Below, piece after piece: positions 9,229 through 18,361 of a stretch of 32,673 nt of DNA. Numbering within the stretch: position 1 is the stretch's first letter; every line of letters begins with the position of its first letter. The notes beneath the pieces are model-generated. The model saw only the letters and a list, made by a program, of their open reading frames with translations, was not told the origin of the DNA and made no database searches. The stretch is from Prorocentrum cordatum (Eukaryota; Sar; Dinophyceae; Prorocentrales; Prorocentraceae): NCBI GenBank assembly GCA_963575745.1, contig CAUYUJ010016482.1:402836-435508 (forward strand). The letters are read 5' to 3'. The position numbers and the translations under genes are program-made.

Positions 9229-9478
9229 TTCCTTCCCTACCTCAGACACCTGAGGCTGGCGGATCACGCGCCAGGGCTGTCACGACACCCGTGGGCGGGG
9301 TGCCCCCCCCCCCACCCCCTTGGAACGACCAGAATAAATTTGGCGCACGAAGGTCCGAAAGCACCACCCTCCCCAGGAAACCAGCCAATCAGGCAGCCAA
9401 CCCTGCACTGCCCTGGAAAGTAATCCAACTTTCATATTGTTCGATGTGTTTGCTTTCGTCGCCTGTGGTTCTTCGTAG
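9229..9478. other. no feature seen
   Basis: Unique DNA with a C-run at about 9301-9316. This may be 5' flanking or intron sequence of the coding relic that follows. Confidence 0.4.
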
Positions 9479-9538
9479 TTTTTCGGGCTTCCGGGTGGCC
9501 GTTTTGAGGGCCCCCGGACCCTCAGAGACGCGCCCAGG

Positions 9539-9919
9539 ATGAACAATTACAGTCGGGTCGCTGAAGAGGGCACCATTTTCGTTCGGGAGGCGCTCAGTGT
9601 TCCTAGATTGGGTAATTGGGTAGTGGTAGTGGATGAACGCGCAGTTTGTAAACATTGTTTGGAGAACGCGATGCGTTATGAAAGCGAGAAAGGGATGTAC
9701 TAAATTGCGCTGCCGCACGAAAACAAGCCAGAACAGCTTATCTTAAACGCAGAGAGACGGTTTATCATCTTCATGAACAAGTGTTCGAAGACCGGGGCCC
9801 ACTACCACGACCTCAATGCAGCGAACACACAGTGGAAGCCCATGCCACGAAACACCCTGCTTGCCTCCGGGGTGCCCCGGGTTTCTTGGGCTTCGATGGT
9901 TTTGCTGTGGACATCGTGA
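9539..9919 (+). pseudogene. unrecognised coding relic or exon with internal stop
   Basis: The frame starting with ATG at 9539 reads 54 codons to a TAA at 9701-9703, then resumes in the same frame for 71 codons to TGA at 9917-9919. Both halves have ordinary protein composition (Asn, Lys, Glu, Phe, Tyr and His present, no simple repeats), unlike the Arg/Ala/Pro translations of neighbouring DNA. The first half includes the phrase VVVDERAVCKHCLENAMRYE with a C-X2-C pair; the second includes ERRFIIFMNKCSKTGAHYHD. Changing one base of the TAA would restore a sense codon, so a decayed gene, a retrogene copy or a base-call error are all possible. Coding likeness fades after about 9880. CAG lies just before the ATG (CCCAG/GATG), so it could also be an internal exon with an acceptor at 9537. 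The family is not recognised and no function is claimed. Confidence 0.45.
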
Positions 9920-10173
9920 CGTTGAGTCAATGGACATCCTGGGGTCCCAGGGTTGAGTTTCTTGTGGAAGGCTTCTCGTGGACCCGTCTCCACTGTAACC
10001 GTCCTGCATCCTCACTCCGGCGGGCGCGCGGGCCGAGGAAAAAAGGGAGCCCGCCGGCGCTCGACGTGGGGCCGCGTGGCTCCCCTCCCGCTTAGGGCCC
10101 CCCCTCCCCAGCGGCGCGAGGGCACTCGCGCTTCGCGCGCCGCGGCCTGGGCCGGAGAGCTGCCCTGCCCCGA
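9920..10173. other. no feature seen
   Basis: GC-rich sequence with only repeat-like or low-quality frames. Confidence 0.4.
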
Positions 10174-10345
10174 GGTTCGGGAGCCTCGAGACGGGGGTCA
10201 ACGCAGACGGGGGTCAGCCAGGGCGCCAGATCCTGCAGGATCCTGCGATGACCCCCTCTGGCCGACCCGGGTCAGCGAGCCGCTCGTGGCCGCGAGGCGG
10301 CCGCGCGTATTGGCTGACCCGGGTTTGCGAAGACCTGCGTTGCAG
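10174..10345. repeat. dispersed GACGGGGGTCA / TGCAGGATCCTGC repeat, copy 2
   Basis: Starts with TCGGGAGCCTCGAGACGGGG, as at 24699, and contains CAGATCCTGCAGGATCCTGC and then GGCTGACCCGGGTTTG. A T-run, TGCAGTTTTTTTTTC, follows. Compare 1815-1915 and 24699-24815. Confidence 0.65.
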
Positions 10346-10510
10346 TTTTTTTTTCTTCCTGCATTGCAGTTTTTGGTTTTCTGCTGACCCGGGTCTGGAT
10401 TGAGCGACGGGGGGGGACGAGAAGGAGAAGAGGGGCAACGAGATGGAGAAGAGGGGCAACGAGAAGGAGAAGGGGGGCGCCAGAAATCGGCCGCGAGCTA
10501 GGGGGGGGGG

Positions 10511-10665
10511 ATGAGAATGAGAATGCCTCCTCAGAAGGCGGCGGGGCTTCCCGGACGCCCTCGCGCCTTCTTGAGAAGGCTTGTGCGCCTTCGGGGAAGG
10601 CTTAGAGAGCTTCTCAGAAGGCCAGGGGACTCCCGAGCCTTCTGAGAAGGCCTTCTCCTTCTCAT
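10511..10665. repeat. CCTTCT/AGAAGG inverted-repeat element
   Basis: GAGAATGAGAATGCCTCC and the following CTCAGAAGGC on the left pair imperfectly with GCCTTCTGAGAAGGCC and TTCTCCTTCTC on the right. Several internal AGAAGG/CCTTCT palindromes lie between. It can form a long hairpin. No target duplication was seen. Confidence 0.55.
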
Positions 10666-12029
10666 TTCCCTGCGGGTTCGCCGCTTAAAAGCAGGGGGTC
10701 GCTTTGCGCACACACTGGCGCGCAAGCTGCCCGCGCAAGGCTGTGCGGCAGCGCCCTGGCTACCACTGGCGTGCCGCGCTCGCGGCCCACGGAGGCCGCC
10801 TTGCAACGTCGCCGCGTCGTCTCGCGCGCATGACCTCGTTCTCCTCCTCCTCCTCCTCCTCATTCTTTCTCTTCGGCAAGCTGTTTCGTCTCAGGGGCCC
10901 GAAGCGTCAGAGGCGGCCGCTACAGCAGCAGCAGCAGCCACGAGAGCAAGAACGGCGTGCCTTGCACATGACAGCAGGAGCTCTCGGCGGCATGGCGACA
11001 GTCGCCACCAACAGCTCGTTCAAGGGAAGGCGGATGCAAGACGAGAGACCCCTCAATCGCCCTCCCTCCACAAGATAGCATCTCCACGGACAGTGCAGCA
11101 TAAGCGAGAGGGACAAGGAAAGATAGGACAATCGCAGATGGTGAAGATGGGTATGGCAGAGCTCTGAGGGGGAGACTGCGGCGTCCGCGCCTGCCACCGA
11201 GCCCCTCCAGGGCCAGAAGCGATCCGAAGCAGCTCAACCGTAAGATCCTCGTGCCCACGATGATCTGCTTTGCGTGGCCAGCCTCCTGTTGATGCCATTC
11301 TGGCAGTCAAGCCGAAACGTGCGGCCGCGTGCTCGATCGAGCATGGGCCCACGGTCCCACGGTTTCCTTCCCCACCGCCTGCTCCACCTCCTCATCACCT
11401 CCATCTCCATCTCCTTCAAACACTGCGCTAAACGACAGGATGGACAACAAGAGGGAGGAATAGGGAAGACAGTGACCGAAAGGAAGTCCAAGCGAGCACG
11501 ACCGACAGCCAGGCACGGCAGCTGCTGGCGACGTCGGCTTGCTGGCGCCCATGCCGCCCTCAACTCCTCACTGTGAAATTCCTCCACCTCGACTTCGCAG
11601 CTCCGTACACGAAGCGCGCGCGACGCCCACACCAGCCCGTTCGGGCCACGGGCCGCGAATACAGTCTGGAGAGCTCGGGCGGCACGAGCCTGCAGACTTC
11701 AGCAGAACACGGGCGCGGCAGCACTGTGCTGCGGCTCCGCCGCTGCTGTCGGCGAACGCTGGCTCAAAACGGTGTGCATCCCCGCCTGGTCCCCAAACGC
11801 CATCCAAACCTCCCTGCCACCACAACAGCATGATGCACGCAGATTAAAGCAGGCCAAGCAGAGCAACCGCTGGACGTCCCGCCTTGGAATCTCTCCTCCC
11901 GCCACCTCCAACACCACCTCCGCTTCCTCCATGAGCGGCCGGCACCGGCCGCCCAGCTGCGGCGCCCGCCGGCCACCTGGCTGCGGCACTGCACGGAAGG
12001 CTGGACCAAAATTGGAACAGTCGAGAGCC
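10666..12029. other. no gene supported; possible intron or 3' region of the minus-strand gene at 12305-12664
   Basis: Contains a (TCC)n run at about 10842-10862 and (CAG)5 at 10922-10935. Open frames of 80-130 codons overlap on both strands without recognised domains. In the direction of the exon at 12305-12664 this would lie downstream, so further exons could be hidden here, but none could be defined. Confidence 0.4.
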
Positions 12030-12105
12030 TCCTGCACCTCCTCCACCTCCTCCTCCTCCTCCTCCTCCTTCTCCTCCTCCTCCTCCTCCTCCTCCTCATG
12101 CTCCT
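12030..12105. repeat. (TCC)n tract
   Basis: A nearly pure TCC run on the plus strand. It reads as poly-Glu on the minus strand within a spurious extension of the exon frame at 12305-12664. Confidence 0.9.
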
Positions 12106-12304
12106 CCCTGCGCCAGGAGGGGACGGGAGGGCGAAGCTCCCACGTTTGCCCTCCCGCGCGTCTCGAGGTGCCGGGCACTGGGAACAAAAGCCATGTCGGC
12201 TGCCCGCTCGGGGCACCACCAACGCCACCTGCCGCCCGCGGCGCGCCCGACACGAGGCCCGAAGAAAGGCGGCCGTCACCCTGCCGTGGAGGCTCAGAGC
12301 CCAC

Positions 12305-12664
12305 CACGTTCATCCACGCCTGGAAATCGCCCTTGGACTTCTCGTACGACTCGGTCGCCCAGCCCCAGTTCCTCTCCCTGCCCGCCACGCCGAGGTCGGC
12401 CAGGTCCTGGAAGAAGACGTCGGCCTCCTTCATGCCCGCCGCGTCGTTCTTGCGGTAGAACGGCGTGCCCTTGGTGGTCACGTGCTCAGTGTTTTCGCGG
12501 AGACTGTAGAGCTTGGTGGTCAGCAGTCTGTTCAGATTCTCGGACTGCTTCTTCTCAATCAGCGATGGGACCTTGTCGAGCATCGACACGTACTCGATCG
12601 CCCTGGCCTTGTTCCTCTCGTGGAGCTTCCCCTGCAGGGCCTCGTTGTTCGTGTACTCAGAATC
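12305..12664 (-). CDS. protein-coding exon, possible PsbQ-like thylakoid-lumen protein
   Basis: About 120 codons in one minus-strand frame have clear protein character and no simple repeats, while the same frame upstream and downstream turns into Gly/Arg/Glu repeat translations. The exon plausibly begins after an AG at 12665-12666 and ends before a GT at about 12303-12304; exact junctions are not proven. The segment starts DSEYTNNEALQGKLHERNKA, continues with a helical Lys/Glu/Leu-rich stretch around KLYSLRENTEHVTTKG, and ends with VFFQDLADLGVAGRERNWGW followed by ESYEKSKGDFQAWMNVVG. The pattern of long amphipathic helices, a K-L-x-S-L-R helix and an FF-x-DL-A-x-L helix resembles PsbQ-family extrinsic subunits of photosystem II, which bind on the lumen side. 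This assignment is a recollection of pattern, not an alignment. No transit peptide can be tied to it; other exons must lie elsewhere. Confidence 0.55.
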
Positions 12665-12847
12665 CTTCGGGCGGGCAGCGCCGCCAGGCAGCAGCCCGCC
12701 GCGGGCAGCCGCCGCCAGAGACCGCCGCCGCGGCGGGGGATGTGGCGGGGTCCTCCCCCCCGCGCGGTCTCTATGGCGGGCCTCGCTGCCGCCGCCCGCG
12801 CGTGGGCCAGCGCGCGTGGCCGTCCCACCCCGAGCGGGCAGACGGCC
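12665..12847. other. GC-rich flank, probably intron upstream of the minus-strand exon
   Basis: Pro/Arg/Gly-rich in every frame. An in-frame minus-strand stretch near 12665-12720 could be the end of a leader peptide, but splicing at 12665-12666 explains it equally well. Confidence 0.3.
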
Positions 12848-13100
12848 TCCTCCTCCTCCTCCTCCTCCTCCTCCTCCTCCTCCTCCTCTCCTCCTCCTCC
12901 TCCTCCTCCCTCTCCTCCTCCTCCTCCGCCTCTCCTCCTCCCTCCTCCCTCCCTCCCTCCTCCCTCCCTCCCTCCCTCCCCCCTCCCTCCCTCCCTCCCT
13001 CCCTCCTCCTCCCTCCCTCCCTCCCTCCCTCCCTCCTTGCGATGCGCGAAGCGGGGTGGCCTGGCCTCTCTCTCTCTTTCTCTCTCTCTCCCTCCCTTCT
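12848..13100. repeat. (TCC)n, (TCCC)n and (CT)n pyrimidine tract
   Basis: About 60 bases of TCC, then CCTCCCTCCC units, then CTCTCTCTTTCTC. The plus strand is almost pure pyrimidine for 250 bp, so triplex (H-DNA) formation is possible. Confidence 0.95.
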
Positions 13101-13310
13101 TTCCGCCTCTGCCCTCGCCGTCCCTGCCTCGGGCCCGCCGGGCCGTCTTCCCATGGCCCTGGCTTCGGTCTCGCGCCGACAAAGAGGTGAGTGAGAATAA
13201 TCAGGATCATGGGGCGAGAACTACTAATACTTCATGTAACGTTCTACGAATCTTATTGACAGGAAGAAAAACGGTAATAACAGAAAGAGCGTGTCCTACC
13301 GCTGCTGGCG

Positions 13311-14620
13311 GAAAACCGGGGGGGGGGGTCATTGGGGTTCCAACCCGTCCCCCCCCCTCGAAAACCAGGGGGGGTCATTCGAACCCCTCCCCCCCCCAAG
13401 TCCATCATGAAAAGGGGGGGGTCACTACCGGTTCGAACCCCCGCCCCCGCCCCCCCCTGAAAACCGGGGGGGGTCACTACCGGTTCGACCCCACCCCCGG
13501 CCTCGAAAACCGGAGGGGGTCACTACCCGTTCGAACCCCCCTTCGCCGCCGGCAAACGATTCCCGCTGCTCGGGACAGTTGGACAATGGTGGGGATGCTG
13601 GGACAGTGGTGGGAAGGGTGGTGGTGGGGACAGTGGTGCGGGACAGTGGGACAGTGGTGCGGACAGTGGTGGGGATGGTGGTGGTGGGGACGGTGGGACA
13701 GCACAGTGGGACAGCGGCGGGGACAGTGGGACAGTGGTGGGTACAGTGGGGACAGTGGGACAGTGGTGGGGACCGTGGGGAAAGTGGGGAGAGTGGGACC
13801 GTGGTGGGACAATGGTGGGGAGAGTGGGGACAGTGAGACACTGGTGGGGGCACTGGTGGGGACAGCGGGGACAATGGTGGGAACAGTGGGGACAGTGGTG
13901 GGGAAGGTGGTGGTGGGGACAGTGGTGTGGGGACAGTGGGAATGTGGTGGAAACAGTGGGACAGTGGAGGGTACAGTGGTGGTGGGGACAGTGGTGAGGG
14001 CGGTGGCGAGGACGGCGGTGGGATAATGGGACAGAGGTACAGTGGTGGGGACAGTGGTGGGAACAGTGGGACAGCTCAGTGGGACAGCGGCGGGAGAAAT
14101 GGGACAGTGGGGACAGTGGGACAGTGGTTGGGGCTGTGGAGAAAGTGGGGAGAGTGGAACCGTAGTGGGAACAGTGGTGGGGACAGTGGGGGCAGTGCGA
14201 CAGTGGTGGGGGCACTGGTGGGGACAGTGGGGACAGTAGTGGGAACAGTGGGGACAGTCGTGGTGAGGACTGGTGCTGGGGACGGTGGTAGGAACCCGGG
14301 AGTCGTTTGCTGGCAGTGAGCGTGAAGGGGGGGAGGGATTCGAACTGGTAGTGACCCCCCCGGTTTCCGGGGGTTTCCGGGGGGTGGGTGGTTCGAACTA
14401 GTTGTGACCCCCCTCTGGTTTTCGAGGGGGGCGGGGGTTCGAACTGGTAGTGACCCGTCCCGGTTATCGAGGGGGGGGGGTTCGAACCAGTAGTGGCCCC
14501 CCCTCGTTTTTTTTTGAGGGGGGGGGAGGGGTTCGAACCGGCCGGTAGTGACCCCCCACGGTTTTCCAGAGGGGGTGGAGGGGGGTTCGAACCGGTAGTG
14601 ACACCCCTCGGTTTTCCGGA
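13311..14620. mobile_element. large foldback structure: inverted B-box-like arrays around a minisatellite
   Basis: The left arm (13311-13575) has about five units of GAAAACCGGGGGGGTCACTA then CCGGTTCGAACCCC. The right arm (14291-14620) has about six units of the reverse complement (TTCGAACCGGTAGTGACCCC then CGGTTTTC). The inverted symmetry reaches the inner borders: CCGGCAAACGATTCCC at 13549-13564 pairs with its complement near 14299-14316. Between the arms lies a GGGACAGTGG minisatellite. Long inverted repeats built of short tandem units around a middle segment are the hallmark of foldback (FB-like) transposons. No transposase or target duplication is visible, so mobility is inferred. Confidence 0.65.
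13576..14285. repeat. GGGACAGTGGTG minisatellite
   Basis: About 700 bp of variable 9-12-bp units (GGGACAGTGG, TGGTGGGGA) on the plus strand. The purine-rich strand has dense G-runs. The Gly/Thr/Val and His/Pro/Cys ORFs on the two strands are its translations. Confidence 0.95.
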
Positions 14621-14745
14621 GGGGGGGGGTTAGGGGAGGGGAAGGGTTTTGCCGGGGTGGAAGGGGGGGGGTCCTGCAGGGGGGGGGTATTTTCGGAGGG
14701 GGGGGGAGCCCCGGGTTCCGGAGGAAGAGGGGGGGAATTTTCCGC
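14621..14745. repeat. G-rich low-complexity tract
   Basis: Runs of 7-10 G separated by short spacers continue beyond the right foldback arm. Several could form G-quadruplexes. Confidence 0.8.
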
Positions 14746-14880
14746 AGTAATTAAAGCGGCGGTGGATCACGCTCTCTCAACGATATCAGTAACATATAAT
14801 TGTACGAATGCTATTCGTAATGCTGATGCTAAGAAGAAGAGCGCACCAGTAGCAATACATATCGTAGTGATCGCACTGGT

Positions 14881-15090
14881 GTGGAGCACAAGAACCCCGA
14901 GAAAGGAACGGAGGCACCCGTGCCGGACCCGAGATGCATCTGTGCTCGTGCCCCGGCCGCAGGCAAGACCAACCAGCTGGTGCTCGACCGCCTGAAGGAG
15001 AAGGGGCTCAAGGCCAGAGCCCACCTTATTCAGGAGCGGAAGAATCGGCAGGAGCGGAATAATCGGGGGTGGACAGACCTCCTACCCTGA
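14881..15090 (+). CDS. weak exon candidate, unknown product
   Basis: The plus frame ending in TGA at 15088-15090 has a Lys/Glu/Leu-rich segment (GKTNQLVLDRLKEKGLKARA then HLIQERKNRQERNN). It follows GCCGCAG/GCAAG at about 14970, which would serve as a splice acceptor. Composition is more protein-like than the surroundings, but the stretch is short, has no known motif and no proven donor. It could be non-coding. Confidence 0.22.
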   Translation: MEHKNPEKGTEAPVPDPRCICARAPAAGKTNQLVLDRLKEKGLKARAHLIQERKNRQERNNRGWTDLLP

Positions 15091-16002
15091 CGCGTCGATT
15101 CGGGAATTCGCCATTTTCGGTTCGCGAGAGGGCGTCGCGGCCGTCATTTTTGCGGGTCCAGGTCCGTCGGTTTCGGTCCCAGGCCGTTTCCACGAAGGGG
15201 AGGTTTACTAAAGGGAGGCTTGTCCACCGCCGATATTCAAGAGCGGAAGAAGGACGTACACGTACATGAATCCAAGAGTGCTCAAAGCGCGAATGTTCAT
15301 ATCACGCGGACGGTCTCGCGGATCGAAGGGCCGCATTCATGCACATGGTTGGGCGCGTACGTCCTTCGTGGGTTCCCTGGCTATGCCCTCCTCCCTCCCA
15401 GAACGGGGCCGGACCGACTGGGTCCGGAGGACCGCCGCCGCAGCGCCGCAGCGTCGTGGCGCGGTCTGGGGCCCGCTCTGCTCCACTCCGCCGTCGCCGC
15501 GGGCACCGCTGCTGCCATCGGCGGTGCGCGGGCGATCTCCCCCGTCCCCACTTGCTGCCCAGCTTGGAAGGCCTCCGGCCCGTCCCTCTTTTCTCCTCCC
15601 CTCCCCCTCCTCTCCGCCTCTCCCCCGTCCCTCCCCTCTCCTCCGCTCCCCTCCTTCCCTCCTCTCCCCCCCACGGCTTTGCCCGCGGCGCCGAGCCATG
15701 GAGGAGCATGGAACCGATGTGCGCACAGAGGTCCAGCTGAGGCGCCCCGCCGCACCCGCCGGCCCCTGCACGGGACGCCCCGTGGGCGACATCGGCGCCA
15801 CTCCGCTCCGCTCCGCTCCGCCCCCCTCGCGGTGCCGCTCTCCCGCGCGCGGGCGGCGGGCGCGCCCTCCGCGTGCCTCGCCCAGGAAGCTCGCCCTGGG
15901 GCCGCGGGGAGCACCTCCCGCGCCGCCGGCTCCCGCCGTGCCCTCGTCTTCGGGGGGCCGCACAGTCAGCGCGCACAGTGCTCCGAGTTTCTTATAAGCG
16001 TC
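15091..16002. other. GC-rich sequence with CT-rich tract, no gene supported
   Basis: Contains a CTCCCCTCC-type pyrimidine run at about 15590-15680 and repeated CCGCTCCGCTCCG near 15803. Several overlapping long frames in this stretch are Arg/Pro/Ala-rich in all phases, as expected of GC-rich DNA without stops. Confidence 0.45.
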
Positions 16003-16366
16003 GGGAGGAGGAGGAGGAGGAGGAGGAGGAGGAGGAGGAGGAGGAGGAGAGGAGGAGGAGGAGGGAGGAGGAGGAGGAGGAGGAGGAGGAGGAGGAGGAG
16101 GGAGGGAGGGGAGGAGGCGGAGGAGGAGGAGGAGGAGGAGGGGGAGGAGGAGGAGGAGGAGTAGGAGGAGGAGGAGGAGAGGAGGAGGAGGAGGAGGAGG
16201 ATGAGGAGGAGGAGGAGAGGAGGAGGAGGAGCAGGAGGAGGAGTTGGAGGAGAGGAGGAGGAGGAGGAGGAGGAGGAGGAGGAGGAGGAGGAGGGGGAGG
16301 AGGAGGAGGAGGAGGAGGAGGAGGAGGCGGAGGAGGAGGAGGAGGAGGGGGAGGGGGAGGGAATCG
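16003..16366. repeat. (GGA)n tract, about 360 bp
   Basis: Almost pure GGA/GAG on the plus strand with occasional G insertions that shift phase. It is the longest homopurine tract of the window. ORFs through it are poly-Glu, poly-Gly, poly-Arg, poly-Leu or poly-Pro artefacts. Confidence 0.95.
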
Positions 16367-16765
16367 GAATCGGAACAGACGCGAAGCGTCACTTACAAGC
16401 AAGCCTCTTATTGATGAGCACGCACGGCACACGCGCACGCACACGCACACACAAGAGGCAAGACAACAGACATAACTCTTATACAACAGTGTGTTCACCT
16501 TATTTCATGTCCCTCCACAAAGTAAGCAAAAGAGCTGGAGAATCGTGATGCACAACACAGCCTCCACCCTGTATCAGAAAATGCCAACGCCCTGTAAATG
16601 TGTTCTCCCGTCTGCAACGACAAGCAAAACACATAACATAACCGAGACTACCTGATCAAGTTCCTCCACTGAGTAAGCACCCACGCAATTAACGAAGGCC
16701 ACAACACAATGCCGTAACGAAAAAGTAATGTGCACCTCTCTCATGGTCACTGCTGCTTGCACTTC
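16367..16765. other. AT-richer flank, possible 3' region of the minus-strand ORF
   Basis: Non-repetitive apart from a short ACGCACACGC run near 16430. It would lie downstream of the ORF at 16766-17434. The drop in GC fits a 3' untranslated or flanking region. No gene seen. Confidence 0.35.
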
Positions 16766-17434
16766 TCATCTGAATGGGTTGTGGAACCTGGCGGATGCGA
16801 AAATGGGTCTCGAAGGAGGCGGACCTGGAGAACCCATCACTTGGTTCAGCGCGGAAAGGACATCTGGCGAAAGCGGGATGGCCGTCCGACTGCCAGCAGC
16901 TCCACTTGTGCGCCCCGGAGAAGCGCCACCAGCGACCCGTGGCTCCCGCTGAAAGGCCCCCGCCGCGACCGCGGGGCCTTTGCTGGGAGCGGGGGGCACG
17001 CCGAGCATCACCTCCACTCTCTCCTCCGACTCCCCCTTCACGACGACGCTGGCCGAAATCCTGGGAGGTTCTCCATGGGCTGCCGCAGGAGCGTCGACGG
17101 GGACTGCCGCCTCCAGTCCGCCGCTCGCCTCCCCCGCCTTGCCATCCCTCCCCAGGGCAGTCATCCCCCGTAGGGGCCCTGTTGGGGCTGTGGGAGGCTG
17201 GGGGGCCGAGGCATCGCCACCAGCAGCACCACGAGCTTCACGATCGCCGCCTGCGGCGCGAAGGACGTTGGCCAGGGCCTCCCCCAACAGGGTCGGGCGG
17301 CAGCCCCTGTGCCCCATGGCGTGGAACCCACGTAGGAGCGCCTGCGCTGCGCGAAACTGCGCCCGCGCTGCCTGCGCCCTCCGCTCCGCAGCCGAGCGCC
17401 GGGGACGGCCAGCGGCGCGCCAAGGCGGCTCCAT
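16766..17434 (-). CDS. hypothetical protein or terminal exon, unknown
   Basis: The ORF runs from ATG at 17434-17432 to a stop at 16766-16768, 222 codons, and is not made of simple repeats. It starts MEPPWRAAGRPRRSAAERRA, with an Ala/Arg helix-forming N-terminus, then a Cys-containing GHRGCRPTLLGEALANVL segment. A low-complexity Ala/Gly/Pro middle follows, and it ends near LSPDVLSALNQVMGSPGPPP. The frame stays open upstream to the assembly gap, so the true start may be further upstream or in another exon. Being Ala/Gly/Arg/Pro-rich in GC-rich DNA, it could also be a chance frame. No family is recognised. Confidence 0.35.
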   Translation of the reverse strand: MEPPWRAAGRPRRSAAERRAQAARAQFRAAQALLRGFHAMGHRGCRPTLLGEALANVLRAAGGDREARGAAGGDASAPQPPTAPTGPLRGMTALGRDGKAGEASGGLEAAVPVDAPAAAHGEPPRISASVVVKGESEERVEVMLGVPPAPSKGPAVAAGAFQREPRVAGGASPGRTSGAAGSRTAIPLSPDVLSALNQVMGSPGPPPSRPIFASARFHNPFR

Positions 17435-17573
17435 GGCGGGCGCGGGCGAAGGGCGAAGGGAAGGGAGAGGGAAAGAGAGGGGGGGGCAGCGGCGTGGGCC
17501 ACCTGGCGCGGGCTCGCGAACCCGCGGGGGTTCGACCCGAGTTGGCTCTAGGGGGAGGGGGGGGGAGGGGGAG

Positions 17574-17673
17574 NNNNNNNNNNNNNNNNNNNNNNNNNNN
17601 NNNNNNNNNNNNNNNNNNNNNNNNNNNNNNNNNNNNNNNNNNNNNNNNNNNNNNNNNNNNNNNNNNNNNNNNN
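17574..17673. other. assembly gap, 100 N
   Basis: Exactly 100 undefined bases, the usual size for a gap of unknown length, immediately after a G-rich run (17550-17573). Confidence 0.99.
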
Positions 17674-17727
17674 GCAGAGCGTGGATAGCGAAGAGCTTTC
17701 TGGCCCGCAACAGCGCCTGGACGTTCT
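17674..17727 (-). CDS. partial exon candidate running into the gap
   Basis: On the minus strand, ATACCCTTCAG at about 17728-17738 looks like a splice acceptor. It is followed by a frame reading NVQALLRARKLFAIHAL, which enters the assembly gap. It may belong to the same gene as the ORF at 16766-17434. It is very short and unproven. Confidence 0.25.
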
Positions 17728-17778
17728 GAAGGGTATGCTATTGCAAGCTCAGGCGAAATGCCTGAGCCAGAACGGCTG

Positions 17779-18210
17779 GAGGAGGAGGAGGAGGAGGAGG
17801 AGGAGGAGGAGGATGGAGGGGTGGAGGAGGAGGAGGAGGAACAGAACAGGAGCAGGAGCAGGAGCAGGAGAGAGAGCAGAAACAGGAACAGGAGCAGGAG
17901 CAGGAGGAGGAGGAGCAGGGAGCAGAGCAGGAGCAGGAGGAGGAGCAGGAGAAGTAGCCGGATCAGGAGGAGGAGGAGGAGGAGGAGGAGGAGGAGGAGG
18001 AGGAGGAGGAGGGTGGAGGGTGGAGGGGTGGAGGAGGAGGAACAGGAGCAGGATCAGGAGCAGGAGCAGGAGCAGGAGGAGGAGGAGGAGGAGGAGGAGG
18101 AGGAGAAGAAGGAGGAGGAGGAGCAGGAGCAGGAGCAGGAGCAGGAACATGAGCAGGAGCAGGAGCAGAATCAGGAGGAGGAGCAGGAGCATGAGGAGGA
18201 GGAGGCGGGG
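17779..18210. repeat. (GGA)n and (GGAGCA)n tract
   Basis: A GGA run passes into GGAGCA hexamers and back again, about 430 bp of mostly purine on the plus strand. The ORFs are artefacts. Confidence 0.95.
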
Positions 18211-18328
18211 TGTGGGGTGTGTGTGGGGGGGGTAAGGCAGCACGCAGCACCCACCAGAACCTCATGCCACCAGGAACCAGGAACCAGGAGGGAGGAGGAG
18301 AGGCGGCATGAGAGGACATGGAGGAGGG

Positions 18329-18350
18329 CGTGTGTGTGTGTGTGTGTGTC
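18329..18350. repeat. (GT)n microsatellite
   Basis: A run of about ten GT units directly before the 92-bp satellite. Confidence 0.9.
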
Positions 18351-18361
18351 GAAATTGGAGC

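Noticed and set aside
10704-11078. plus-strand ORF with a short poly-Gln run
   Set aside because: The run comes from (CAG)5 and the N-terminal half from a (TCC)n tract; no recognisable domain remains.
11699-13210. 503-codon minus-strand ORF as one gene
   Set aside because: Only 12305-12664 is protein-like; the rest translates TCC/TCCC tracts and GC-rich DNA, so the frame is better seen as one exon with fortuitously open flanks.
12098-14026. 642-codon plus-strand ORF
   Set aside because: It runs antisense to the better exon at 12305-12664 and through TCC and GGGACAGTGG repeats; it has no domain.
13400-14600. tRNA genes suggested by GGTTCGAACC
   Set aside because: No A-box, anticodon stem or acceptor pairing could be found around any copy.
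15220-16498. long ORFs on both strands through the GGA tract
   Set aside because: Poly-Glu, poly-Arg, poly-Leu and poly-Pro from a trinucleotide run, mirrored in all frames.
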